DNA of 64,000 nt. Origin: Candidatus Mycobacterium methanotrophicum. Its GTDB lineage: Bacteria > Actinomycetota > Actinomycetes > Mycobacteriales > Mycobacteriaceae. The position numbers were made by a program, and so were the translations under genes. A model generated the notes under the pieces. It searched no databases, was not told the DNA's origin, and worked only from the letters and a program-made list of their open reading frames with translations. Position 1 is the stretch's first letter. Each line of letters begins with the position of its first letter. This document shows, piece by piece, positions 54,329 to 61,905 of the stretch. Where the stretch lies: NCBI RefSeq assembly GCF_023515995.1, contig NZ_CP097320.1, positions 1,178,001 through 1,242,000 of the forward strand, read 5' to 3'.

Positions 54329-54812
54329 TCATCTGCAGCAGGTCATGCCACCCCACGCGGCCTCGGTGCCGGTGTGACCAACTAGCATTATGGACCATGT
54401 CGCTGTAAGTGCGAACAACAATGTGGCCACTCCGGCGACGGCGACTGCGCTGCGCCAGCGGCGACAGCGTGGCGACTTCATTGGCGAAAAGTGGAGTGTG
54501 TAGAACCCACCAAACCACCATGGCGATGGTCAGCAGCGCGGACCACAGAACGAGCTGCCCGCCCAGTGCGGCGTGACGGCTGAGGGCCTCGCCGCCCATC
54601 ACGCGCTGCCGTAGCCAGTTACCAGCCGCCGTGGTCAGCGGGATTGCTACCAGGGTGCCCGCGGCTACGAACAACGAGGCCCCACCCACGCGGCGGCGCG
54701 CTGCTGGCCAGGCGACGATAAGGATGGCAAGCAGGGCCGTCAGCGGCACGAAGATTGCGACCACGTGCCCAAGCAGAGGATGCGCCGGCAGACCGTTGAC
54801 CGTATTGAGCAC
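54329..54812 (-). pseudogene. DUF2231 membrane protein, frameshifted near the C-terminus
   Basis: From ATG 54812 the frame encodes a DUF2231-type protein: GLPAHPLLGHVVAIFVPLTA, then membrane helices LLAILIVAWPAARR, SLFVAAGTLVAIPLT and QLVLWSALLTIAMVVWWVL. Around 54455-54470 the frame shifts. In the shifted frame the DNA continues with a fourth helix (VAVAGVATLLFALTATWSIM) and the family ending VGHTGTEAAWGG to TGA 54329-54331. The unshifted frame gives Arg-rich nonsense to 54276. So the gene either has a recent one-base shift or contains a sequencing error. It overlaps the upstream Met-rich gene by one base. Confidence 0.7.
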
Positions 54813-55168
54813 TAGCGTGTTTGGCCGGGCGTCGGCATAGCGCTGGGCATCGGCATGCCACTAGGCATATTGGGCATCATCCCGCTCGGCATGGGCATGC
54901 CGCTGGGCATCGGCATCTCAGGCATCATTTTGCCGGCGGGCATTTTCATGTCGCCGCACATGCCGTCGGGCTTAGGCGCCCCCGGCGGGGGCGCGTTGTT
55001 GGGGTGCGGGGCCGAGGCTGTCGCCGGGCGCAGCGTGAACATTCCCGAAGAGCCGGCCCATGTTCCGACGAAGAAGATCGCCACTCCGATACAGGCGAAG
55101 GCGAAGACGGCAGCGATCATCCGCTTACGCCCGCGGAGATTGCTACCCAGTTCGCTGAAAAATCCCAT
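54812..55168 (-). CDS. Membrane-anchored methionine-rich protein, probable metal binder
   Basis: A 118-residue protein. A basic N-terminus and one membrane helix (about 17-37, MIAAVFAFACIGVAIFFVGT) precede an extracytoplasmic tail with extreme methionine/proline content: PDGMCGDMKMPAGKMMPEMP, then repeated PSGMPM units. Sixteen or so methionines and a cysteine in 50 residues resemble the Met-rich Cu(I)-binding segments of copper-resistance proteins. It is divergent from the BlaI-linked operon with two operator palindromes in the gap and is probably cotranscribed with the DUF2231 gene. Not a family that I can name. Confidence 0.7.
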   Translation of the reverse strand: MGFFSELGSNLRGRKRMIAAVFAFACIGVAIFFVGTWAGSSGMFTLRPATASAPHPNNAPPPGAPKPDGMCGDMKMPAGKMMPEMPMPSGMPMPSGMMPNMPSGMPMPSAMPTPGQTR

Positions 55169-55243
55169 GATCGATTCCTCTCGGTTGAAGCGAAGAGGCG
55201 CCTCGACAAACGAATGACGTCGCCGGTATGCACCTCGGGCCCT

Positions 55244-55271
55244 TCTACTATCTAGCTACGTAGATCGTAGA
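55244..55271 (+). promoter_or_regulatory. BlaI-type operator 2
   Basis: TCTACTATCTAGCTACGTAG followed by ATCGTAGA: nested dyads with half-sites CTAC/GTAG. It lies 75 bases upstream of the leftward Met-rich gene and agrees with operator 3 in 21 of 26 positions of the core. Confidence 0.65.
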
Positions 55272-55376
55272 CGCTGATTGAGAGGACACGCAACCCGAAC
55301 TTTGAGGTGACGGGGTGGCGACTGGGCTAGCGAGATCGGGCATCCGCCTGCGGTTGGCTCCGCGTCGCTATCGTGG

Positions 55377-55403
55377 TCTACTATCATGGTACGTAGATGG
55401 TAG
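55377..55403 (+). promoter_or_regulatory. BlaI-type operator 3
   Basis: TCTACTATCATGGTACGTAG followed by ATGGTAG. It ends eight bases before the GTG start of the methyltransferase-blaI operon, so a bound repressor would block transcription start. The ATG inside the palindrome is therefore not the start codon. Confidence 0.65.
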
Positions 55404-55411
55404 GAGCAGAC

Positions 55412-56062
55412 GTGTCCGATCTGGCGCAGTTTCAGCATCCACGGTTTGCGCGGATGTATGAGCGGATCAGTGCCGAGTCTGAGCGGCGTGGGACCGCCGA
55501 ACATCGCGATCGGCTGCTGAGTGGGCTGGCCGGCCGGGTGATCGAGGTTGGCGCCGGCAATGGCATGAACTTTGGGCACTATCCCGACACGGTCACCGAG
55601 GTGGTGGCGGTTGAGCCTGACGATCACCTGCGTTGCCTTGCGGAGCAAGCTGCGGCCCGCGCCGAAGTGCCGGTGCGCGTAATGGCGGGCCACGCCACCG
55701 CGCTGCCGGTCGCGGCTGCCAGCTTCGACGCGGCCGTCGCGTCGCTGGTGTTGTGTTCGGTATCCGATGTGTCGGCCGCGCTGGCCGAGCTACGGCGAGC
55801 GCTGAAACCCGATGGCGAGCTTCGGTTCTTTGAACACGTGCGCTCCGACAAGCCATGGTTCGTGCTCCTTCAGGACACGATCACCCCGTTATGGTCACGA
55901 GTGGGTGGGGGCTGTCATCCGAATCGTGATACTGCCGCGGCGGTCAGCGCCGCAGGATTCGACATTGACGAACTTGACCGGTTTTCTTTCGCGCCCCTTC
56001 GGTTTTTTCCGTCCCACGCTCATGTGCTGGGGCGGGCACGGCCGCGCCCGACGACTCAGTGA
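55412..56062 (+). CDS. Class I SAM-dependent methyltransferase
   Basis: A 216-residue methyltransferase of the UbiE/Methyltransf_11 type: FARMYERISAESERRGTAEH, SAM motif I VIEVGAGNGMNFGHYPD, acidic VVAVEPDDHLR, and LRRALKPDGELRFFEHVRS. The C-terminal DTITPLWSRVGGGCHPNRDT is typical of small mycobacterial members of unknown substrate. GTG 55412 with AGGAG upstream is preferred over ATG 55397, which lies in operator 3. It overlaps the blaI reading frame region and is the first gene of that operon. Confidence 0.88.
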   Translation: MSDLAQFQHPRFARMYERISAESERRGTAEHRDRLLSGLAGRVIEVGAGNGMNFGHYPDTVTEVVAVEPDDHLRCLAEQAAARAEVPVRVMAGHATALPVAAASFDAAVASLVLCSVSDVSAALAELRRALKPDGELRFFEHVRSDKPWFVLLQDTITPLWSRVGGGCHPNRDTAAAVSAAGFDIDELDRFSFAPLRFFPSHAHVLGRARPRPTTQ

Positions 56063-56079
56063 TACCCAGGAGGCCAGGA

Positions 56080-56463
56080 ATGCGGATTCGAGGATTCGGT
56101 GAACTCGAGGCGGTCATCATGGACCGAATCTGGAGTCGTGATCCCGAGTCGCCAACAACGGTGCGTGAAGTGTTCGACGAGCTTTCGGCTGAACGCGACA
56201 TCGCCTACACGACTGTGATGTCCACGATGGACAACTTGCACACCAAGGGCTGGCTCGCGCGGGAACGCGACGGTAAGGCGTACCGATATTGGCCGACCTT
56301 GTCGCGTGAGGAACACAGTGCCCGGTTGATGCGCGAGGCCCTCGACGGCGGGGGTCGTCCCGAATTGGTGCTGCATCACTTCGTCGAGCAGATCGGCGTC
56401 GAGGAATCGGCGCGCCTGCACGACGCTTTGCGACGGCTGGCCAAACGAACGAAGCGGCGATGA
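56080..56463 (+). CDS. BlaI/MecI/CopY-family transcriptional repressor
   Basis: A 127-residue winged-helix repressor: FGELEAVIMDRIWSRDPESP, TVREVFDELSAERDIAYTTV then MSTMDNLHTKGWLARERDGK and YRYWPTLSREE. The C-terminal dimerisation helix follows. Family members bind CTAC/GTAG-type palindromes and are inactivated by proteolysis or metal. ATG 56080 is directly preceded by AGGAGG; a GTG at 56059 overlapping the methyltransferase stop is less likely. Paralogue of Rv1846c (BlaI). Its stop overlaps the peptidase gene by four bases. Confidence 0.92.
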   Translation: MRIRGFGELEAVIMDRIWSRDPESPTTVREVFDELSAERDIAYTTVMSTMDNLHTKGWLARERDGKAYRYWPTLSREEHSARLMREALDGGGRPELVLHHFVEQIGVEESARLHDALRRLAKRTKRR

Positions 56464-57695
56464 CCATGGTGTTGTGGCTGCTGCTTTATACCGTGGCCGT
56501 GCTCGTCGCGGGACCGCTGCTGCTGCGTGGGCTCACCTCCAGCGGAGTCGCCCCCCGCCTGGGCGCGGCGGCATGGTTGACCGCGATCGGCACTGTGTTG
56601 GGTTCTTGGCTGGTGGTCGCGGTGATGCTCATCGTCGAAGTAGTCGATCGTAAAGTCTACCCCCGCATGGTGGTTGGGTCGTGTCTGGCCCGTTTGCAGA
56701 CCATGGTCGGCGGTGTCGGGATTGCGCCGATCGTGCTCGCCTGGGCGATAACGCTGGCCGCGGCGATCACCGGTGTGCGATTGGTGCGGGCCGTGCTCCG
56801 GATGCGTGCGCGCGCCCATGACCACGCTCAGGCGGTGCGGCTAGTCGGCTATCGCGCCGGCGAGGCAGATGTGGTGATGGTCGAGGCCGCCAAACCGGCC
56901 GCCTACTGTGTCGCGGGGCGGCCGCCCGCGATCGTCGTCACCAGCGCGGCCCGAGCCGCCCTTGACGACCGCCAGCTGGCCGCTGTGCTCGCCCACGAAC
57001 GCGCCCACCTCACCGGCCACCATGCGATGATTGTCGCGGCGCTTCGCAGTCTCGCGACGGTGTTTCCTCGCCTGAGCTTAATGACCGATGGGGCGCAACA
57101 AGTTTCACGGCTGTTGGAAATGTGTGCCGACGACGTTGCGGCGCGACGGCACAGCCGCCGTGCGTTGCTGTCCGGGTTGATCGCGCTGGTCGCCGCGGCA
57201 CCAACAGAAGCGCTCGCGGCCGCCGATGTGGCTGTGCTGGCACGAGCCGAGCGGCTGGCGACGCCGCCGCAGGAATCGGCGAGAGTTAAGGCGCGCGCGG
57301 CCCTGGTCGGTGCCATGGCTGTCATGGCTGCCGTGCCGTTGATCGCCGCGGCGAAAATTACAGCGTCGTTGCCACCGAAGAGTTTGGGGCACAGTGGATC
57401 TAGAAAGGATATTTCGATGATGATGATGGGCGAGGGTCATTGGGGATGGGGCAGCTGGATCCTCACGACCGGCATATCGGTTATTTTCTGGGCGCTGGTG
57501 ATCACCGCCGTGGTGCTCGTCGCGCGGTATCTGCTGACACTGTCACAGCGGCCCACCGCAACGCGCAGTGCAGGGGCGAGCAGCGCAGAGCAGGTCCTCG
57601 CCGAGCGCTACGCGCGCGGAGAGATCGACGACGACGAATACAAGCGGCGCCTGGCGCTGCTTCGTCAAAATCTGGCCTCGACCGCGTCGTCCTGA
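56460..57695 (+). CDS. BlaR1-like M56 membrane peptidase, in frame with a SHOCT-domain protein
   Basis: A 411-codon frame. Residues 1 to about 310 are an M56 zinc metallopeptidase: three N-terminal membrane helices, the HExxH site at H179/E180/H183 (VLAHERAHLTGHHAM) and a helix near 280-305. There is no penicillin-binding sensor domain. From residue 320 (MMMMGEGHWGWGSW) a second unit begins: one membrane helix and a SHOCT motif (LAERYARGEIDDDEYKRRLA). AGAAAGGA stands just before ATG 57417, so the SHOCT unit may be a separate gene starting there, in frame without an intervening stop, or a true fusion. The peptidase probably relieves BlaI repression. Confidence 0.8.
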   Translation: MTMVLWLLLYTVAVLVAGPLLLRGLTSSGVAPRLGAAAWLTAIGTVLGSWLVVAVMLIVEVVDRKVYPRMVVGSCLARLQTMVGGVGIAPIVLAWAITLAAAITGVRLVRAVLRMRARAHDHAQAVRLVGYRAGEADVVMVEAAKPAAYCVAGRPPAIVVTSAARAALDDRQLAAVLAHERAHLTGHHAMIVAALRSLATVFPRLSLMTDGAQQVSRLLEMCADDVAARRHSRRALLSGLIALVAAAPTEALAAADVAVLARAERLATPPQESARVKARAALVGAMAVMAAVPLIAAAKITASLPPKSLGHSGSRKDISMMMMGEGHWGWGSWILTTGISVIFWALVITAVVLVARYLLTLSQRPTATRSAGASSAEQVLAERYARGEIDDDEYKRRLALLRQNLASTASS

Positions 57696-57797
57696 GGCAG
57701 CGCATCGGAAGTTCGTCGACGCCCTTTGCCGCTTCCTCACCTGCGCCTCGTTGCCCCAGTCGTTACGCTTAGCCGGTTAGCACTGGGCTGCGACCTG

Positions 57798-58121
57798 TCG
57801 GGCGCCGTTGTGTTGTTCGTCTACTTGTTGATTGCACTGTCGCAGATCGTTTTGCGCCTCATGACGCCGCCAGAAACATTGCGCGTCAAGATGTGGCTCT
57901 TCCCGGTGCTCTCGATCCTGACGGTAGTCGGGATCATCGGCGTGCTGGTGCAAATGGCGCTCGACAGCTCTGCGCGAGGCCAGTTTTGGCTTAGCATTCT
58001 GTCCTTGGTAGTGGTGGTCGGGCTGTACTTTGTTGGCAAGTGGCGGGGACCGGCCGGACCCGGGGCCGAGCCGTTGGCGACCGCGAATTCAGCACCAGGG
58101 CAACTGGATTCCGGTGGATGA
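57798..58121 (+). pseudogene. GabP-like permease, 3' remnant
   Basis: The frame encodes SGAVVLFVYLLIALSQIVLR, then LRVKMWLFPVLSILTVVGII and LYFVGKWRG, matching residues about 370-450 of the full permease at 51076 (LSVYLLIALAQIVLRRRTP, LRVKMWFFPGLSVLTLAGIV). It lacks the first two thirds of a transporter and also lacks the Usp-like extension, ending as a normal GabP does. It lies beside the Rv0523c-like gene, where H37Rv has gabP (Rv0522), so it probably marks the native gabP destroyed by an insertion or deletion. Confidence 0.8.
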
Positions 58122-58156
58122 CTTTTCGCGCCACCCGCGACGGCACGTCTTGGCGT

Positions 58157-58552
58157 TTAGCCGGTCTTGGTCAGCAGAACCGCTTGCTCGAACGGCAACC
58201 TGGCGAAGACCCGCCGGGTCGCGCCGCTGATGTGTCGCGCGGCCTCGGCCTTCGTGACAGTTCGGGAGTCGCGGACGCCGAAGGTCTTGCCGTGGCGTCG
58301 CATCCGGCCGCTGCCGGCGGCGTTGAGGTTCTTCAGCCAGTCGCGGTCCGGTCCGTAGGTCAACAGGATCGCCACGCCCGGCTCGCCGTCGACGTCGGCG
58401 TTGAACACCGTCAGTGGGGTGCGGTAGGGCTTGCCGGAGCGCCGCCCGACGTGCTCGAGAATTCCGAACGATGGGGCCCAACCTGCCCACATCCGCTGAA
58501 TGGGATTGGTGACGTGCCGATTGAACCGGGCGAGCCGTTGCGGTAGTTGCAT
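58157..58552 (-). CDS. Deazaflavin-dependent nitroreductase-like protein (DUF385, Rv0523c-like)
   Basis: A 131-residue split-beta-barrel protein of the F420-dependent nitroreductase/Ddn superfamily: FGILEHVGRRSGKPYRTPLT then VAILLTYGPDRDWLKNLNAA is the characteristic core with the GRRSG(K/R) phosphate-binding loop. Such proteins use F420H2; the physiological substrate is unknown. The start is ATG 58552. Confidence 0.9.
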   Translation of the reverse strand: MQLPQRLARFNRHVTNPIQRMWAGWAPSFGILEHVGRRSGKPYRTPLTVFNADVDGEPGVAILLTYGPDRDWLKNLNAAGSGRMRRHGKTFGVRDSRTVTKAEAARHISGATRRVFARLPFEQAVLLTKTG

Positions 58553-58573
58553 GCTCGTAGCATATGGCCCATT

Positions 58574-59086
58574 TCAGGCCGGCGACGTGACAGGCAAAAG
58601 CCTTCGGGACAACCGGGCCAACCGCGACGGGACCGGGTTCCAGGGCTGCTGGTCGTCGGCCGGCCAGGCGTAACACGGCGTGTGGCCCGACAGCAGCTGT
58701 GGCAGATCCGGGTGGTCCAGCTCACGCGCCCACCAGGTGTAAAGGTGTTCCACCCGACGTGTAATGACGCCGACGTCGAGCAGATGGCCTAATCCATGTT
58801 CGACGTGCACGTACGGCTCGACGTCGTCACCGAGGGGATAACGGTCTGGCAGTACACGCGAAAGTGAGAGGAAGATGCCGGTCATGCCCAGCCGTGGATC
58901 GCCGAGAAACCGGCCAGCGGGAGCCAGCCAGCCAAGCGCCGGCCGCGGCGCGGCGACCATCGCATGGGCGTAGAGCACCCCCACTAGCACCAGGTTGATG
59001 AAGAACCGTTCGATCCGGCCTTCGCGCGCGGCCAGCTGCTCGTGGTCGAGGTAGGCGCCGACGACGCTGGAGTTGTGCGCCCGATA
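58574..59086 (-). pseudogene. Conserved protein, 5'-truncated
   Basis: The frame is open directly after a TAG (59087-59089) and encodes YRAHNSSVVGAYLDHEQLAA, FFINLVLVGVLYAHAMVAAP and WLAPAGRFLGDPRLGMTGIF, clearly protein-like with a membrane-type helix. No start codon stands at a sensible position before the well-ordered sequence, and the 5' neighbour is non-coding. I do not recognise the family. Either the 3' part of a lost gene or a gene starting at an internal TTG/ATG. Confidence 0.5.
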
Positions 59087-59260
59087 CTAGCCCTGCGGCG
59101 CCGGGACGTCGGATGAACTCCAGCCACGCGGCGACCGTCGCCGGGCCAGCCGTCCGTCTGGGTCATCCCGGACGGCGTCGACGCTGGCGAGGGCGACGTC
59201 GCGGGCCGATTGCCGGGTCACCACTCGATTGTTCCAAGCGTGGCGCGGCGTTTGTCTCCT

Positions 59261-59316
59261 CGAGATCGACGTCAGTGCAGATTTTCGGTGGAGATGTGGC
59301 TCTGACGTCGATCTCG
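59261..59316. repeat. Intergenic palindrome, family A copy 2
   Basis: CGAGATCGACGTCA at 59261-59274 and its perfect complement at 59303-59316 enclose a 28-base loop beginning GTGCAGATTTTCGG. It shares arm sequence with the palindrome at 31432-31491. It lies just upstream of hemL, in an otherwise empty stretch (59087-59363). Confidence 0.7.
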
Positions 59317-59363
59317 GCGCGGGCGTGGGCGCTCGGCCGCCTCGGTGACAACTACACCCTGTA

Positions 59364-60698
59364 GTGAAGCCGCTCGCGGCGGCTGGGACACTGGTGGACG
59401 TGCACGGTACAGCCATCTCGGCGAAGCTGTTCGACGACGCCTGCGCCGTCATCCCCGGCGGGGTGAACTCACCCGTGCGGGCGTTCAAGGCAGTCGGCGG
59501 CGCCCCGCGCTTCATCACCGAAGCCCACGGCTGCTGGCTCACCGACGCCGACGGCAACCGCTACGTCGACCTGGTCTGCTCGTGGGGGCCGATGATCCTG
59601 GGCCACGCTCACCCGTCGGTGGTGGGCGCCGTTGCTAAGGCCGCCGCCCGCGGGTTGTCGTTCGGGGCGCCGACACCCGCCGAAACCGAACTGGCGGCCG
59701 AGATCATCGATCGCATGCCGCCGGTGCAGCGGATCCGGTTGGTCAACTCCGGCACCGAGGCCACCATGAGCGCGGTGCGCCTGGCCCGCGGGTTCACCGG
59801 CCGCGCCAAGATCGTCAAGTTCTCCGGCTGCTACCACGGCCACGTCGACGCATTGCTCGCCGACGCTGGCTCCGGGGTTGCGACGCTGGGCCTGCCGTCC
59901 TCGCCCGGAGTCACCGGCGCCACCGCCGCGGACACGATTGTGTTGCCTTACAACGATGTTGACGCCATCCAGCAGACGTTCGCCCGATTCGGCGACCAGA
60001 TCGCTGCGGTGATCACCGAGGCGAGCCCCGGCAACATGGGCGTCGTCCCGCCCGCGCCGGGATACAACGCCGCACTGCGCGAAATCACCGCCTCACACGG
60101 CGCACTGCTGATCGTCGATGAGGTGATGACCGGATTCCGGGTCAGCCGAAGCGGTTGGTACGGAATCGATCCGGTCGACGCCGACCTGTTCACCTTCGGC
60201 AAGGTGATGAGCGGCGGGCTGCCCGCTGCGGCGTTCGGCGGACGCGCCGAGGTGATGGAACGGTTGGCGCCGCTGGGGCCGGTGTATCAAGCTGGCACGC
60301 TGTCCGGCAACCCGGTGGCGATGGCCGCCGGGTTGGCGACGCTGCGCAACGCCGACGACACCGTCTACGCGGCGTTGGATGCCAATGCCGACCGGCTGGC
60401 CGGGCTGCTATCCGAGGCGTTGACGGACGCCGGTGTGCCGCACCAGATTCCGCGGGCCGGCAACATGCTCAGCGTATTCTTCGGCGAGGCCCCGGTCACC
60501 GATTTCGCGTCGGCGCGCGCCAGCGAGACGTGGCGCTTCCCAGCCTTCTTTCACGCGCTGCTGCACGGCGGTGTCTACCCGCCGTGCAGCGCCTTCGAGG
60601 CGTGGTTTGTCTCGGCGGCACTCGACGACGCCGCGTTCGCCCGGATCGCCGACGCGTTGCCTGCGGCCGCCGCAGCGGCCAAGGAGAGCAAACACTGA
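59364..60698 (+). CDS. hemL: Glutamate-1-semialdehyde 2,1-aminomutase HemL
   Basis: A 444-residue PLP enzyme producing 5-aminolevulinate from the HemA product. Motifs: [53 protein letters not shown], the PLP-lysine K280 in [20 protein letters not shown], and the C-terminal [17 protein letters not shown] short loop present in the tuberculosis enzyme after GVATLGL is missing here. The start is GTG 59364 or the downstream GTG at 59400. It begins the hemL-Rv0525-Rv0526-ccdA-resB run of overlapping genes. Confidence 0.96.
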   Translation: MKPLAAAGTLVDVHGTAISAKLFDDACAVIPGGVNSPVRAFKAVGGAPRFITEAHGCWLTDADGNRYVDLVCSWGPMILGHAHPSVVGAVAKAAARGLSFGAPTPAETELAAEIIDRMPPVQRIRLVNSGTEATMSAVRLARGFTGRAKIVKFSGCYHGHVDALLADAGSGVATLGLPSSPGVTGATAADTIVLPYNDVDAIQQTFARFGDQIAAVITEASPGNMGVVPPAPGYNAALREITASHGALLIVDEVMTGFRVSRSGWYGIDPVDADLFTFGKVMSGGLPAAAFGGRAEVMERLAPLGPVYQAGTLSGNPVAMAAGLATLRNADDTVYAALDANADRLAGLLSEALTDAGVPHQIPRAGNMLSVFFGEAPVTDFASARASETWRFPAFFHALLHGGVYPPCSAFEAWFVSAALDDAAFARIADALPAAAAAAKESKH

Positions 60699-61306
60699 TG
60701 GGCGAGCAGACCCGGATCCACCTGATCCGCCACGGCGAGGTGCACAACGCTGACGGCGTGCTGTATGGGAGGTTGTCCGGTTTCAGCTTGTCCGACAAGG
60801 GGATTGCGCAAGCTGAGGCGGTGGCTGACACCCTGGCCGACCGCGACATCGTCGCCGTCATCGCCTCCCCGTTGCAGCGGGCGCAGGAGACCGCCGCGCC
60901 GATCGCCGCCCGCCACGACCTGCCGGTGGATACCGACCCTGACCTGATCGAGTCGTCAAACTTCTTCGAGGGCAAGCGGTTAGGCCCCGGCGATGGCGCC
61001 TGGCGGGACCCGCGGTTCTGGTGGCAGCTGCGCAACCCGTTCACTCCGTCCTGGGGTGAGCCGTACAAGCAGATCGCTGCGCGAATGACGACGGCAGTGG
61101 ACAAGGCCCGCGCGCGGGCCGCCGGTCACGAGGCGGTGTGCGTCAGCCACCAGCTGCCAGTGTGGACCGTGCGGATGGCGCTGACCGGCCACCGGCTCTG
61201 GCATGACCCGCGCCGGCGCCAGTGCGCGGTGGGCTCGATTACGTCCTTGGTGTTCGACGGCGACCGACTGGTCGACGTGCGCTACAGGGAGCCGGCGGGC
61301 GGATGA
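60698..61306 (+). CDS. Histidine phosphatase family protein (Rv0525-like)
   Basis: A 202-residue member of the phosphoglycerate-mutase-like superfamily. The catalytic RHG is in IHLIRHGEVHNADGVLYGRL; the second arginine lies in SPLQRAQETAAPIA; the second histidine is in VCVSHQLPVWTVRM. Cytosolic acid-type phosphatase of unknown substrate. The ATG at 60698 overlaps the hemL stop (TGATG). Conserved linkage with cytochrome c maturation genes suggests a role in that pathway or simple cotranscription. Confidence 0.9.
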   Translation: MGEQTRIHLIRHGEVHNADGVLYGRLSGFSLSDKGIAQAEAVADTLADRDIVAVIASPLQRAQETAAPIAARHDLPVDTDPDLIESSNFFEGKRLGPGDGAWRDPRFWWQLRNPFTPSWGEPYKQIAARMTTAVDKARARAAGHEAVCVSHQLPVWTVRMALTGHRLWHDPRRRQCAVGSITSLVFDGDRLVDVRYREPAGG

Positions 61307-61905
61307 GCCTACGGCGGCTGGCGTGTGTCGCCGCGGCGGTGGCCGGTCTGCTGGCCGGCTGCGCCAGCGGCCACGACGCGGTCGCCCAGGGCGGCACCTT
61401 CGAATTCGTCTCTCCCGGCGGCAAAACCGACATCTACTACGACCCGCCCGATCACCGCGGTCGACTCGGACCGGTCGCCGGCCCTGAGCTGATGGACCCG
61501 TCCCGCACGGTGTCCGTCGCCGACTTTGCCGGCCAGGTCGTCGTCATCAACGTCTGGGGCCAGTGGTGTGGGCCGTGCCGGGCCGAGGCCACCCAGCTGC
61601 AGCAGGTCTACAACGCCAACCGAGCTAACGGCGTCGCGCTGCTGGGCATCGACGTCCGCGACAACAACCGACAGGCGGCCCAGGACTTCGTCAAAGACCG
61701 CATTGTGACGTTCCCGTCGATCTACGACCCGGCGATGCGCACCATGATCGCCTTCGGCGGCAAGTATCCCACGAGTGTCATTCCGTCCACCCTGGTTCTT
61801 GACCGTCAGCACCGCGTCGCGGCGGTCTTCCTGCGTGAACTGCTGGCCGAGGATCTGCAGCGGGTGGTGCAACGGATCGCCTCCGAACCCGCCGGACAGC
61901 AATGA
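61303..61905 (+). CDS. Thioredoxin-like lipoprotein, cytochrome c maturation (Rv0526, ResA/CcsX-type)
   Basis: A 200-residue exported thiol-disulfide oxidoreductase. The lipoprotein signal ends in LLAGC with C20. The TlpA/ResA thioredoxin fold shows VVINVWGQWCGPCRAEATQL with redox cysteines C89 and C92, and the cis-proline in TSVIPSTLVLD. It should reduce apocytochrome c haem-binding cysteines using electrons delivered by CcdA, encoded next. The start overlaps the previous stop and its own stop overlaps ccdA, so the operon is tightly coupled. Confidence 0.94.
   Translation: MSLRRLACVAAAVAGLLAGCASGHDAVAQGGTFEFVSPGGKTDIYYDPPDHRGRLGPVAGPELMDPSRTVSVADFAGQVVVINVWGQWCGPCRAEATQLQQVYNANRANGVALLGIDVRDNNRQAAQDFVKDRIVTFPSIYDPAMRTMIAFGGKYPTSVIPSTLVLDRQHRVAAVFLRELLAEDLQRVVQRIASEPAGQQ

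Noticed and set aside
56080..57400. Beta-lactam resistance operon
   Set aside because: BlaI and an M56 peptidase suggest it, but there is no beta-lactamase and the peptidase has no penicillin-sensor domain; metal or envelope stress fits the neighbours better.
59087..59557. Minus-strand 156-codon frame upstream of hemL
   Set aside because: It overlaps the hemL start antisense and crosses a palindrome; Pro/Ser/Arg-rich without family resemblance.
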